Positions 24,752 to 33,462 of a stretch of 64,000 nucleotides of DNA are shown one piece after another (position 1 is the first letter of the stretch; each line of letters opens with the position of its first letter). The stretch spans positions 434,001 through 498,000 of the forward strand of contig NZ_JAERRJ010000005.1 of NCBI RefSeq assembly GCF_016741815.1, given 5' to 3'. Below the pieces are notes generated by a model. That model worked only from the letters and a program-made list of their open reading frames with translations, did not search any database and was not told the DNA's origin. A program made the translations under genes and the position numbers. This stretch comes from Nocardia acididurans (GTDB lineage Bacteria > Actinomycetota > Actinomycetes > Mycobacteriales > Mycobacteriaceae).

Positions 24752-25483
24752 TCAGTGGCTCAACGCAGCCACTCCGAGCATGAACAGCACACCCCCCAGA
24801 GTGCACAGCATCGGCCATTTCGAGGGTTTGCCCGCGTGCGCCTCGGGCAGGATGTCGGCGGTGGCGAGGTAGAGCAGGAAGCCCGCGAAATAGCCGAGGT
24901 ACATGCCGACCAGTTCGGTGGGCACCTTGACCAGCGTGCCCACGATCGCGCCCACCACCGGCGCGATGGCGTCGGCCCCCAGCAGGATCAGCCCGCGTCG
25001 GCGCTCGTTCCCGTACAGCGTGGTGATGGTGAAAGTATTGAAACCGTCGGCGAAATCGTGCGAGATGACCGCGATGGCCACCGCGATACCCACCGCCGAA
25101 CCCGCCTGGAAGCCGAATCCGAGGCTGAGCCCGTCCAGGAAGCTGTGGAACACCAGCCCGGAGGCCGCCAGTATGCCCACGGTCGCGAAATCGTGGTGGT
25201 GCGAACCGAATTCGTCCTCGTGCCCGGTGTGCAGCGCCACCGACTTCTCCATGATGTGCACGGTGAAGAAGCCGACCACCGCGGCCAGCAGCGGCACCGG
25301 CACGCCGAGCGCCACCCGGGTGTCGGCTTCGAGCGCCTCGGGCATCAGGTCGAAGGCGACCACCCCGAGCATCACACCGGCGGCCAGTCCGAGGACGAGC
25401 CGTTTGCGGTCGCCGATGCGCACCGCGACCAGTCCGCCGATGAGCGTCGAGCACATCGACACCAGAGCCAGCAGGATCGCCAT
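24752..25483 (-). CDS. ZIP-family metal transporter
   Basis: The 243-residue protein has about eight membrane helices. The ZIP metal-site helices are visible as HSFLDGLSLGFGF and ISHDFADGFNTF, and a His-rich loop (GSHHHDF) connects membrane segments 3 and 4. It probably imports a divalent metal such as zinc or iron. The ATG is at 25483. It lies in the same direction as, and upstream of, the HtrA gene but with a 63-bp gap, and is divergent from the alcohol dehydrogenase across about 107 bp. A link to the zinc alcohol dehydrogenase is possible but not shown. Confidence 0.85.
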   Translation of the reverse strand: MAILLALVSMCSTLIGGLVAVRIGDRKRLVLGLAAGVMLGVVAFDLMPEALEADTRVALGVPVPLLAAVVGFFTVHIMEKSVALHTGHEDEFGSHHHDFATVGILAASGLVFHSFLDGLSLGFGFQAGSAVGIAVAIAVISHDFADGFNTFTITTLYGNERRRGLILLGADAIAPVVGAIVGTLVKVPTELVGMYLGYFAGFLLYLATADILPEAHAGKPSKWPMLCTLGGVLFMLGVAALSH

Positions 25484-25590
25484 CGCCCCAGCATGCCGAC
25501 CGTTCGCGAGAGCGCGGGCACGCCGCGCCGAACGTGTGAAATCGAACCGATGCTTGGTGAATCGACGCGTGCGCAGGTAGGCATGTAACC

Positions 25591-26643
25591 ATGAGCACTG
25601 CTGCCGCGTATGCCGTGAACGCCCCCGACGGGTCCTTCGAGAAGCAGGCCATCGAGCGCCGCGAACTCGGACCGCACGATGTGCTGATCGATGTGAAATA
25701 CGCCGGTATCTGCCACTCCGACATCCACACCGCCCGCGACGAATGGGGCGGCACCAGGTACCCGTGCGTCCCCGGGCACGAGATCGCGGGCCTGGTCGCG
25801 GCGGTCGGCTCGGCCGTCACCAAGCACCGGGTGGGCGATCGGGTGGGCGTGGGCTGCATGGTGGACTCCTGCGGCACGTGCGAGGCCTGTCTCGCGGGTG
25901 CGGACAACTACTGCGTGCCCGGCGCGACCATGACCTACAACTCGACGGTGTCACCGGATCTGCAGCCCGGCGGATACACCATGGGCGGCTACTCCACCCA
26001 GGTCGTCGTCACCGAGAATTTCGTGCTGTCCATTCCCGAGGGCATCGGGCTGGATGTGGCCGCGCCCCTGCTGTGCGCGGGCGTCACCCTGTTCTCGCCG
26101 CTGCGGCACTGGAACGCCGGCCCCGGCAAGCGGGTCGCCATCATCGGCATGGGCGGGCTCGGCCACATCGGCGTGAAGATCGCCGCCGCCATGGGCGCGG
26201 AGGTCACCGTGCTCAGCCATTCGCTGAGCAAGCAGGAGGACGGCAAGAGGTTCGGCGCGCACCACTACTACGCCACCAGCGAGCGGCAGACGTTCAAAGA
26301 TCTGCGCAGCCACTTCGACCTGATCCTCAACACCGTCTCCGCGGACCTGCCGATCGACCACTACCTGAAGCTGCTCCGCCTGGACGGCACCCTGGTGATC
26401 CTCGGGCTGCCCGAAAACCCGCTGGCGGTAAAGCCTTTCACCGTCGCGGGCTACCGCCGCTCATTGTCCGGCTCCATGATCGGCAGCATCGCCGAAACGC
26501 AGGAGATGCTGAACTTCTGCGCCGAGCACGGCATAGGCGCGGAGATCGAGCTCATCTCGGCCGACCGCATCGACGAGGCCTACGACCGGGTCGTGGCCAG
26601 TGACGTGCGCTACCGCTTCGTCATCGACGCCGCCACCATGTGA
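25591..26643 (+). CDS. zinc-dependent NAD(P) alcohol dehydrogenase
   Basis: The 350-residue MDR-family enzyme has the catalytic zinc ligands in [15 protein letters not shown] and LLCAGVTLF, the structural-zinc four-Cys set in [16 protein letters not shown], and the cofactor-binding GMGGLGHIG. It resembles the AdhC/YahK group of NADP-preferring aldehyde/alcohol reductases. The ATG at 25591 follows AGGTAGG. Its stop overlaps the start of the AI-2E permease (TGATG), so the two are one operon. The substrate is unknown. Confidence 0.9.
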   Translation: MSTAAAYAVNAPDGSFEKQAIERRELGPHDVLIDVKYAGICHSDIHTARDEWGGTRYPCVPGHEIAGLVAAVGSAVTKHRVGDRVGVGCMVDSCGTCEACLAGADNYCVPGATMTYNSTVSPDLQPGGYTMGGYSTQVVVTENFVLSIPEGIGLDVAAPLLCAGVTLFSPLRHWNAGPGKRVAIIGMGGLGHIGVKIAAAMGAEVTVLSHSLSKQEDGKRFGAHHYYATSERQTFKDLRSHFDLILNTVSADLPIDHYLKLLRLDGTLVILGLPENPLAVKPFTVAGYRRSLSGSMIGSIAETQEMLNFCAEHGIGAEIELISADRIDEAYDRVVASDVRYRFVIDAATM

Positions 26644-27791
26644 TGACGGATCCGAGCACCGAACCATCGAATGATTCGGAGCCGCAGCCGGTTCCGGTCT
26701 CGAACCTGATTCCGCCGTGGCTGCCGCGGGCCTATCTGCTGGCGGCGGTCACGGTGGCGGGGATCTTCACGGCGTACTGGGCGATCACGAAACTGCAGGG
26801 GCTGCTGACGGTTCTGGTGGTGTCGCTGTTCCTGGCGTTCGCCATCGAACCGGCGGTGAACTGGTTGTCGGCGCGCGGCTGGCGGCGCGGCCCGGCGACG
26901 GGGCTGGTGTTCACGCTGCTGCTGATCGCCGTGGTCGCCTTCGTGTGGACCATGGGCGAGCTGGTGGTGGACCAGGTCACGGCCATCATCAACAATGCTC
27001 CGGACTATGCCGAAGACGTTGTGCGCTGGATCAATTCGACGTTCAACACGGATCTGTCGGGGATCGACATCACCAAGAAGGCGACGGAGATGAGCTCGTC
27101 GCTGGAGTCCTATGTGCTGGGGCTGGCCGGGGATGTCTGGGGTATCGGCACCACCGCGCTGGGCGTGCTCTTCCAGGGGCTCGGAGTACTGCTGTTCACC
27201 TTCTACTTCGCCGCCGACGGGCCGCGCTTCCGCAATGCGGTGTGCTCGGTACTGCCCCCGCGCCGGCAGAAACATGTGCTGCGCGCCTGGGACATCGCCG
27301 TGGAAAAGACCGGCGGCTATCTGTATTCGCGGGCGCTGCTCGCCCTGGCGTCGACCATCGCGCACTACCTGGCCATGCGATTCCTCGACATGCCACAGGC
27401 TTTCGCGCTCGCGCTGTGGGTCGGCGTTGTCTCCCAGTTCATTCCGACCGTCGGCACCTACCTGGCGGGTGCGCTGCCGGTGATCGTCGCGCTCGCGCAG
27501 AGCCCGCGCACGGCGCTGTGGATTCTCGGCTTCATCGTGCTCTACCAGCAGTTCGAGAACTATGTCCTGCAACCGCGGATCACGGCCACCACCTTGGACA
27601 TGCATCCCGCGGTGGCCTTCGGCGCGGTCATCGCGGGCGCGGCCCTGTTCGGCGCGACCGGTGCGCTGCTGGCCATTCCGGTGACGGCGACCGCGCAGGC
27701 CTTCATCGGCGCCTACATCCGCCGCTACGACGTTGTGTCGGCGCCGACACACTCCCAGCGCCAACCGGACGACAGAGAACAATCGCGCTGA
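26643..27791 (+). CDS. AI-2E family permease
   Basis: The 382-residue integral membrane protein belongs to the AI-2E (TqsA/PerM) exporter superfamily. It has paired N-terminal helices (LLTVLVVSLFLAFAIEPAVNWL), a central soluble segment (TDLSGIDITKKATEM) and the family landmark QFIPTVGTYLAGALPVIVAL. Members of this family in actinobacteria transport various small molecules or ions, not necessarily AI-2. It starts within the dehydrogenase stop. The C-terminal tail is short and polar. Confidence 0.85.
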   Translation: MTDPSTEPSNDSEPQPVPVSNLIPPWLPRAYLLAAVTVAGIFTAYWAITKLQGLLTVLVVSLFLAFAIEPAVNWLSARGWRRGPATGLVFTLLLIAVVAFVWTMGELVVDQVTAIINNAPDYAEDVVRWINSTFNTDLSGIDITKKATEMSSSLESYVLGLAGDVWGIGTTALGVLFQGLGVLLFTFYFAADGPRFRNAVCSVLPPRRQKHVLRAWDIAVEKTGGYLYSRALLALASTIAHYLAMRFLDMPQAFALALWVGVVSQFIPTVGTYLAGALPVIVALAQSPRTALWILGFIVLYQQFENYVLQPRITATTLDMHPAVAFGAVIAGAALFGATGALLAIPVTATAQAFIGAYIRRYDVVSAPTHSQRQPDDREQSR

Positions 27792-27847
27792 GCAGCACTA
27801 TTGCTGGCAAGGGAAATACCCGAAGCACAGCACCAGGAGCACAGCAC

Positions 27848-28096
27848 ATGTCGACCAAGCGCCTCGTCACCGTCCTCGCGGCCGCCCTGTTCACCCTCCC
27901 GGTGGGCGCGGGCGTCGCCTCCGCCCTCCCCGTGGGCGCGGGCACCGCCGCCGCCGACCGCGACGAGAACTACTGGTACCACTACTACTGCGACAGCAAC
28001 AGCAAGGGCTACGACTGGAACTACTGCTGGAGCCACTACCGGGACTGGTACCAGCGCGATCACGGTCGCAACAACAACGGCGGACGCGGCTACTGA
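27848..28096 (+). CDS. small secreted Tyr/Trp-rich peptide
   Basis: The 82-residue product has a signal peptide (VTVLAAALFTLPVGAGVASA) and then a mature part of about 45-55 residues holding nine Tyr, four Trp and two Cys, ending in an Asn/Gly-rich tail. LPVGAG occurs twice across the cleavage region. No family is recognised. The ATG at 27848 has CAGGAG upstream. Codon use is typical of the region, so it is likely real. It follows the AI-2E gene after 56 bp and may share its transcript. Confidence 0.65.
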   Translation: MSTKRLVTVLAAALFTLPVGAGVASALPVGAGTAAADRDENYWYHYYCDSNSKGYDWNYCWSHYRDWYQRDHGRNNNGGRGY

Positions 28097-28194
28097 TGCG
28101 TTCCGAAGCCGCGGCGACGAAGCCGCGAAGAGCGGTGCGGCGGTAGCGAATCCGGCGGCGATGGGGCCGTCGGCGCTCGACGAGGAGCATTCGC

Positions 28195-30111
28195 CTACCG
28201 CCCCGCCTCTCCATCCGAAATACGTTGTGCGCGTGGCAGGATCTGCGCGCCCAGCACATCTTCCAGTCGTTCCCAGCGGGTGACGAGATCGGTGAGCATG
28301 CTCATCATGACGTCGGGGAACGCGTAGAGGAATGTCTTGTACCGGTAGTGATCCAGGTGGTAGACGAGGACGTCGTCCATCGCGGTGACGCTGGTGGTGC
28401 GGGCATTGAAGAACAGGTCGTGGCCACCGGCCAGGGTGCCGCGACCGAGGGTGGCGGGTTCGTAGATGCCACCGAAATCCACCTCGACCGTACCGTCCGC
28501 GACGAGGTAGACGCCGTGCGCGGCATCGTCCTCGCGGCAGATGGATTCCCCTGGGGCGAAGGACAATACGTCGAACATGGAGCCCAGGATCTCCAGTTCG
28601 GCATCGGTCAGGGATTCGAACATGCGGACGCCGAACGGGTCCAGGCTCTCGCTCAGGCAGAGCATCCGGGTGCGCAGTTCCGCGGTGTCGATGGTGGAGA
28701 TGCGCAGTCGCGCGAACCGTTTCATCCGGTCGATGTCCCGGCGCTGCCGCCGTGAGATCTCCGTGGTGGGCGGCAGGTACAGGGTGCCGTCACCGCTGAT
28801 CCGGGCGGCCTCCCGCAGCCCGGACTCGTAGGCGCTGTGCACGCAGCCCCAGTGGTAGCTGTTGGTCGCCTCGCCCGCGAAATGGATTCGGCCGCCGACC
28901 GGTTCGGCGAGGACGTCGATATCGCGGGGCGTGGCGTTGAAACCGATACACGCGTACGACCCGTGCGAGTACGGGTCCGATGACCACGCCGTGCGCGTGA
29001 TCCGCTCGGGCGCGGGCACATTCGCGCCGAAGATGTCGGAGACAACGGTGGTGGCGTAGTCGTGGACCTCGTCGTCGGTCCAGCTCTCCATCCGGCGGCC
29101 GAGGGATGCGCCGAGCAGCATCACCAGGATGGGTTTACCGTGCGACCGCCACATATTGATGACGACCGTGGGGTAGCGGTCGGTTTCGCGGCACAGGTAT
29201 CCGAACACGTATTGCTCTGCGGGCCAGAACCTTTCGGGATAGTGCAGGGCGATCTTGTTGAGTGTGCCGAACCCCAGCTGCTTGATGGCCGCGAGTTTGG
29301 CGTCCGGCAGCGGCGGCACGAAGTTCACGTCGCCGTGCTTGAGCACGCCCAGCGGCACGGTGACCAGCACCCGGTCGGCCCGGAATTCACGCTGTGCGGT
29401 GACGACCCGGGCCGACGCGGACTCGTCGCCGTATTCGATCCGGGTGACGGCGTGGTTCAGGTGCACGGTGAGCCCGTCGGCGAGCGCGTCCACGACGGGC
29501 TGATATCCGTTGTGCAGCACGCTGTCCCCGTACCCGTAGACGAGGTAGCCGTCTTCCCAGTGCTTGAAGGACAGCAGCGCCGGATCCTCGCCGACGTCCT
29601 CGCGCAGCACCACATTGAGGTGGTAGCGGACGGCTTCCTCATCCTCGGGCGCGTGGGCGCGTTCGCGCAGCACGGCGTCGATGGCCGCCGCGAGCGGCAT
29701 ATCGGGCAGGTTCTGCCGCCGCGCCACCTCGGCTCGCTTCTCGAGTTCGTGCAGCAGGGCGTCGGCCAGTTCGAGGGTGCGGTTCTTGGCGGCGCGCGCG
29801 GCGGGCGCGTGGTCCACGCCGAAGAGGTTCAGGCAGTCGAAGCCGCCGGTGTAGGCGCTGTCGCCGCCGACGTAGCCGTACGAGATGTCGTGCTGCTCGG
29901 CCAGTTCGGTGATCGGGTTGCCCTCGGTGCCGTGTATCCAGTGCGCCCCGCGATCCACGCCGTCTTCGTCGGTCCAGATGCGGCCGCCGAGGCGGTCGCG
30001 CGCCTCCAGCACCGTCACGGCATGACCGAGTCGGTGGAGTGCGCGTGCCGCCGCGAGGCCCGAGATGCCTGCACCGATGACCACTACGCTGGGTTTTCCC
30101 TCTGGGCCCAT
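28195..30111 (-). CDS. FAD-dependent amine oxidase fused to a cyclic-nucleotide-binding-like domain
   Basis: The 638-residue protein has two modules. Residues 1-460 form a flavin amine oxidase: the dinucleotide-binding VVVIGAGISGLAAARAL, RLGGRIWT, and the C-terminal FAD motif GRIHFAGEATNSYHWGCVHSA. Residues 501-610 form a cyclic-nucleotide-binding (CAP_ED)-like beta-roll (FAPGESICREDDAAHGVYLV, then LGRGTLAGGHDLFFNARTTS). The phosphate-binding-cassette Glu is Gly-His here, while an Arg is kept, so nucleotide binding is doubtful. The substrate could be a polyamine, amine or carotenoid. No signal peptide is present. The ATG at 30111 is clear. Confidence 0.85.
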   Translation of the reverse strand: MGPEGKPSVVVIGAGISGLAAARALHRLGHAVTVLEARDRLGGRIWTDEDGVDRGAHWIHGTEGNPITELAEQHDISYGYVGGDSAYTGGFDCLNLFGVDHAPAARAAKNRTLELADALLHELEKRAEVARRQNLPDMPLAAAIDAVLRERAHAPEDEEAVRYHLNVVLREDVGEDPALLSFKHWEDGYLVYGYGDSVLHNGYQPVVDALADGLTVHLNHAVTRIEYGDESASARVVTAQREFRADRVLVTVPLGVLKHGDVNFVPPLPDAKLAAIKQLGFGTLNKIALHYPERFWPAEQYVFGYLCRETDRYPTVVINMWRSHGKPILVMLLGASLGRRMESWTDDEVHDYATTVVSDIFGANVPAPERITRTAWSSDPYSHGSYACIGFNATPRDIDVLAEPVGGRIHFAGEATNSYHWGCVHSAYESGLREAARISGDGTLYLPPTTEISRRQRRDIDRMKRFARLRISTIDTAELRTRMLCLSESLDPFGVRMFESLTDAELEILGSMFDVLSFAPGESICREDDAAHGVYLVADGTVEVDFGGIYEPATLGRGTLAGGHDLFFNARTTSVTAMDDVLVYHLDHYRYKTFLYAFPDVMMSMLTDLVTRWERLEDVLGAQILPRAQRISDGEAGR

Positions 30112-30186
30112 TGCCAGAGTATGACCCAGGTCACATCGTCACGGGAGCCGGATCGACGGTACGCGCACGTTCCAGCGATCGGCGGG

Positions 30187-30384
30187 CTACTTCTGCGCCT
30201 GCTCGCGCAGCGCCTTCTTGGCGGCGTCCTGCGCCTTGTCCACCTGCTCGGCGTACTTGCCCTCGGTGCGCTGATCCACCAGGTCTCCGGCCTTGTCCAC
30301 CAGCGGGTCCAGCTTGTCCGCGTGCTGGACCGCGAGATCGGCGGCCTTGCCCGCGGCATCCTTCAGATTGTCGAACAGTCCCAC
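30187..30384 (-). CDS. MT0933/Rv0909-type antitoxin family protein
   Basis: The 65-residue hydrophilic, helical protein begins GLFDNLKDAAGKAADL and contains DKLDPLVDKAGDLVDQRTEGKYAEQVDKAQDAAKK-type heptads, the pattern of the MT0933 antitoxin family. The GTG at 30384 follows AGGAG by seven bases. No toxin partner is next to it, so it may act in another way; the family name rests on weak association data. It is 75 bp upstream of the amine oxidase start on the same strand. Confidence 0.75.
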   Translation of the reverse strand: MGLFDNLKDAAGKAADLAVQHADKLDPLVDKAGDLVDQRTEGKYAEQVDKAQDAAKKALREQAQK

Positions 30385-30473
30385 GGTGGTACTCCTGTCT
30401 GCGAATCGAGTTCGTGCACAGGCTAACCGGCCCCGGGACCGGGGCCGGTCAGGTCCGAATGCGTTGTTCGCCA

Positions 30474-30599
30474 CTACCGCGGTCCCGGTTTGGCGGTCTG
30501 CGGACTGTGCGTCCGATCGCCCTTCTCCCCCGCGGACTCGTTGTACTCCTTGGGCGGCTGCGCCTCTTCGGTGCGGTCGCCCTTGCCCGTCGGATCCAT
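30474..30599 (-). CDS. small hydrophilic protein (41 residues)
   Basis: This short gene has an excellent ribosome binding site: GAGGAGG eight bases before the ATG at 30599. The product is charged and low-complexity, with two GDRT motifs (residues about 7-10 and 27-30) and PPKEYNES between. It ends at TAG. Translation is well supported by the site and reading frame, but no homologue is recognised. It lies in the same direction as the antitoxin-like gene, 89 bp upstream of it. Confidence 0.55.
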   Translation of the reverse strand: MDPTGKGDRTEEAQPPKEYNESAGEKGDRTHSPQTAKPGPR

Positions 30600-30771
30600 C
30601 CCGTTCGCCTCCTCGAATCAGCCCGAAACAACCTGGAGCACAAGCTATCCGGCGATTCGTGAAGCAATCGTGATCGCACCCGCGGGCCGCGCGCACAGTA
30701 CCCGGGTATGACTCCGGAATCGCGCTTCAGCGTGAGGTGGACGTGGGTGCGCGCCTCATAGCTTCATTCCC

Positions 30772-31038
30772 ATGCCGAAGATCGAATCCCCCGCCACCGC
30801 CCGGAACACCCGCGCCCCCTGGGCCCGTCGCCTCACCCTCACCCTGGGCGCGGCCGCCACCACCATCGGCGCGACCCTGATCCTGGCCACCTCGGCCCAC
30901 GCCACCCCCGCCGTCGCCCGCCCCGACACCGAATTCGACTCCTACTGCGTGGGTTCGCAATTGGTCGAGGGCACCGCCTACTCCGACCGCGGCCCCACCT
31001 GGTGCCCGCCGGACGCGGTGCTCTGGCCCGCCCCCTGA
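30772..31038 (+). CDS. small secreted protein (88 residues)
   Basis: The product has a signal peptide with basic start and hydrophobic core (LTLTLGAAATTIGATLILAT), probably cleaved at SAHA-TP. The mature part has about 44 residues with two Cys (SYC and TWC) that could form one disulfide, plus several aromatic residues. No family is recognised. The ATG is at 30772. The gap 30600-30771 is a divergent promoter region shared with the small hydrophilic protein; I see no strong motif in it. Confidence 0.6.
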   Translation: MPKIESPATARNTRAPWARRLTLTLGAAATTIGATLILATSAHATPAVARPDTEFDSYCVGSQLVEGTAYSDRGPTWCPPDAVLWPAP

Positions 31039-31184
31039 CATCCCGCGCATCGGTGTCAGTCGACGTGTCAGCCGCCTGTCAGACCGGTGTCAGCCGCCCC
31101 CGCCAGAGTGTGTACATCGAACGAAGCGACCTGAACCACCGGGGTTCCGGTCACTCCCACAACGGATTTCGAGGAGTACACACC

Positions 31185-31592
31185 ATGTCCATCACCACCG
31201 CCGCCCCGACCGCCGACACCCAGAGCACCATCCGCACCGCCGCCTACGGCGCGGTCTCCCTCCTGGCCGCCGCGGGCGCTCCCCACAAGGGCATCAAGAA
31301 CGCCTCCATCGCCCTGACCTCCGCCACCGGCCTCGTCGGCCACACCCTCTCCACCAAGTCCAAGGACATCCATCTGACCGGCAAGAACACCGCCGAACTC
31401 GCCGAGCAGGTCCTCCCCGCTCTCTCCGCGGCCATGACCGTTCTCGCCCAACAGGATTCGGCCGAGGCCGCCAACTTCCGCACCACTGTGCTGGTGGCCG
31501 TGGAAGCCGCCGTCCAGTCCGGCAAGGGCGTACCCGCCCCCGCCGTGACGGCCATGGCTCGCAAGATCGCCGAGGCCCTCACCGCGGCATGA
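31185..31592 (+). CDS. conserved hypothetical protein (135 residues)
   Basis: I do not recognise this protein. It is Ala/Thr-rich and helical, with segments ALTSATGLVGHTLSTKSKDI and LAEQVLPALSAAMTVLAQQD that look amphipathic. There is no signal peptide or membrane helix. The ATG at 31185 lies eight bases after GAGGAG, so the start is secure. It stands alone between the secreted protein and the AraC regulator, 110 bp before the latter, and may be the regulator's partner. Confidence 0.65.
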   Translation: MSITTAAPTADTQSTIRTAAYGAVSLLAAAGAPHKGIKNASIALTSATGLVGHTLSTKSKDIHLTGKNTAELAEQVLPALSAAMTVLAQQDSAEAANFRTTVLVAVEAAVQSGKGVPAPAVTAMARKIAEALTAA

Positions 31593-31701
31593 GCACGGTA
31601 CCCGGTGAGGTGCATGATCGAATCGACTGATCGGATCGGTTCGCCGCGATCGGGTGCGGCAATGGTGCGATGCACCAGTGTCGATGACGGAAGGAGGCCT
31701 C

Positions 31702-32571
31702 GTGATCGCCGCACTCAACAGGCTCGTCGACCTGGTCGAGCAGCACCTCACCGAAGAGCTCGACCTCGGTGTCCTGGCCCGGGATCTCGGCACCACCGAG
31801 TACCACCTGCGCCGAATGTTCTCATCCCTGGCCGGCATGCCACTGTCGGAGTACCTGCGCCGACGCCGCATGACAGTCGCCGCCGCCGAGGTGATCCGGG
31901 CCGAATACGACCTGCTGACCATCGCGGTCCGCCACGGCTACGGCTCCGCCGAGGCATTCGGCCGCGCCTTCCGCGCGGTCCACGGCGCCACCCCCGGTGA
32001 CGTCCGCCGCGACGGAGGCCCCCTTCGCACCCAACCCCAACTCAGGTTCCGCCTGACCGTCGAAGGGACCACCCCCATGACCACCCGCATCGTCGACCAC
32101 CCCGCATTCCGCCTGATCGGCCACGCCACCCGCGTCCCCCTCATACACGAGGGCGTCAACCCCCACATCCAGCAGCACATCACCTCCCTTCCCCCCGAGG
32201 AGCACCTACGGCTGAAATCCCTCAGCGACACCACACCATCCGGCCTCCTGCAGGTCAGCGACGACCTGGACCCCGACAACACCGAGGGCAGCACGCTGAC
32301 CTACCTCCACGGGGTCGCGGTCACCCCCGAGACCCCCACCCCCAACGATCTGGACGCCATCGAGGTCCCATCCGGAAAATGGGCCGTCTTCCGCACCACC
32401 GGCCCGCACCCCCAAACCCTCCAGAACACCTGGGCCGCAACCGCAACCGACTGGTTCCCCTCCAATCCCTGGCGGTTGCGCCCCGGCCCGTCCATGGTCG
32501 CGATCCTGGACCATACCGCCGACTTCACCACCGCCACCTGCGAGCTCTGGCTCCCCGTAGAACCCGCCTGA
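31702..32571 (+). CDS. AraC-family regulator with GyrI-like effector domain
   Basis: The 289-residue protein has two AraC helix-turn-helices in residues about 10-105 (DLGVLARDLGTTEYHLRRMF and LTIAVRHGYGSAEAFGRAF) and a C-terminal GyrI/Rob-type effector-binding domain (from about residue 125, HPAFRLIGHATRVPLI; later VPSGKWAVFRTTGP). This arrangement, as in Rob and SoxS-like regulators, senses small amphipathic molecules. The GTG at 31702 has AAGGAGG four bases upstream; an ATG at 31684 is in frame. It is convergent with the glyoxalase-like gene. Confidence 0.85.
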   Translation: MIAALNRLVDLVEQHLTEELDLGVLARDLGTTEYHLRRMFSSLAGMPLSEYLRRRRMTVAAAEVIRAEYDLLTIAVRHGYGSAEAFGRAFRAVHGATPGDVRRDGGPLRTQPQLRFRLTVEGTTPMTTRIVDHPAFRLIGHATRVPLIHEGVNPHIQQHITSLPPEEHLRLKSLSDTTPSGLLQVSDDLDPDNTEGSTLTYLHGVAVTPETPTPNDLDAIEVPSGKWAVFRTTGPHPQTLQNTWAATATDWFPSNPWRLRPGPSMVAILDHTADFTTATCELWLPVEPA

Positions 32572-32612
32572 CTTCCTAGGTTGCGGCGACCACTTTCTCG
32601 ATGCGGCGACGG

Positions 32613-33026
32613 CTACTCGGCGTAGGGCTGATCGGCGCCCTGGGCGCTGTACCCGAGACTCCAGATGTAGCCGTCCGGATCGGCGAAGGTGCCGCCGTAC
32701 CCGCCCCACGGCAGTGCACCGGCGGGCTTGAGGACAGTGGCCCCCGCCTTCTCCGCCTCCGCCATGATCTCGTCCACCCGCGCCTCGGTGCGGACGACAT
32801 AGGTCAACACCAGACCGCTGAAACCACTGCCCTCCGGATCGGCCCCCACCTGCCCCGCCAGACCCTCGCGACTGTAGAACCCGACCGGCGAGGCACCGTC
32901 CGAAGCGAAGAACACCGAGACCCCATAGTCGTTCTCGACCTTCCACCCGAGCCCCTCGGTGTAGAACTGCTTGGCCCGGTCCATATCCCGGACACCCAGC
33001 AGAATCGAACTGACATGCGCTTTCAT
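32613..33026 (-). CDS. VOC/glyoxalase-fold protein
   Basis: The 137-residue protein has the glyoxalase/bleomycin-resistance fold in two beta-alpha-beta repeats: ILLGVRDMDRAKQFYTEGLG and GGYGGTFADPDGYIWSLGY. A metal-binding set of His/Glu is incomplete, so its activity is unknown. The ATG at 33026 follows GAGGAG by five bases. It is convergent with the AraC regulator, with 41 bp between stops. Confidence 0.8.
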   Translation of the reverse strand: MKAHVSSILLGVRDMDRAKQFYTEGLGWKVENDYGVSVFFASDGASPVGFYSREGLAGQVGADPEGSGFSGLVLTYVVRTEARVDEIMAEAEKAGATVLKPAGALPWGGYGGTFADPDGYIWSLGYSAQGADQPYAE

Positions 33027-33345
33027 AACCACTCCTCGCATCGTGAAGGGAATGCGTACCGAATCGATGGATTCGCCGATACTCGCGGCGATTTCGACGT
33101 GCACAACACTAAAAGCGGTCCGCCTCGCCCACATCCGTGCCGACCACGTAGCGCACCACGGAAACCGCCACCGTACGACCACGGATCCCCGGCCCAAAGC
33201 CATCGCGCGACATAACATGGCACGGTTGTCACCGCCGGACCTGAGATTCACCAACCGCGTTCCGAATTCTCTTGAACCGCTTGTTGATTCCAGTGCCAAC
33301 CGCACCTTCGGCGCGGTGACAGCGCCGGGGAGGTATCCCTGCTCC
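33027..33345. other. non-coding gap upstream of the glyoxalase-like gene
   Basis: No convincing gene is seen. The part next to 33026 should hold the promoter of the glyoxalase-like gene on the minus strand. GC and codon pattern drop compared with neighbouring genes. A truncated open frame begins at 33346. Confidence 0.5.
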
Positions 33346-33462
33346 GTGCGGGATCCGGTGCGCCGTGAGCGGTTCCGCTCGCTGCTGGTCATCGCGATCG
33401 CCACCTTCGGAGTGGGTCTGTCGGCCTTGCCGTTCGTCGTCATCGGCGCAGGTCTGATCAGC
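33346..33462 (+). pseudogene. possible truncated membrane-protein gene
   Basis: A GTG at 33346, preceded at some distance by GGGGAGG, opens a frame with coding-like third positions for about 39 codons and a hydrophobic stretch (SLLVIAIATFGVGLSALPFV, then VIGAGLISGG). The frame then runs into the antisense of the aldo-keto reductase and becomes Arg/Gly-rich and non-coding in look. It could be the surviving 5' end of a membrane protein cut off by a rearrangement that brought in the reductase. Confidence 0.3.

Noticed and set aside
30187..30599. Toxin-antitoxin pair formed by the MT0933-like protein and the 41-residue protein
   Set aside because: The second protein has no toxin feature, the genes are 89 bp apart, and the family is common as single genes.
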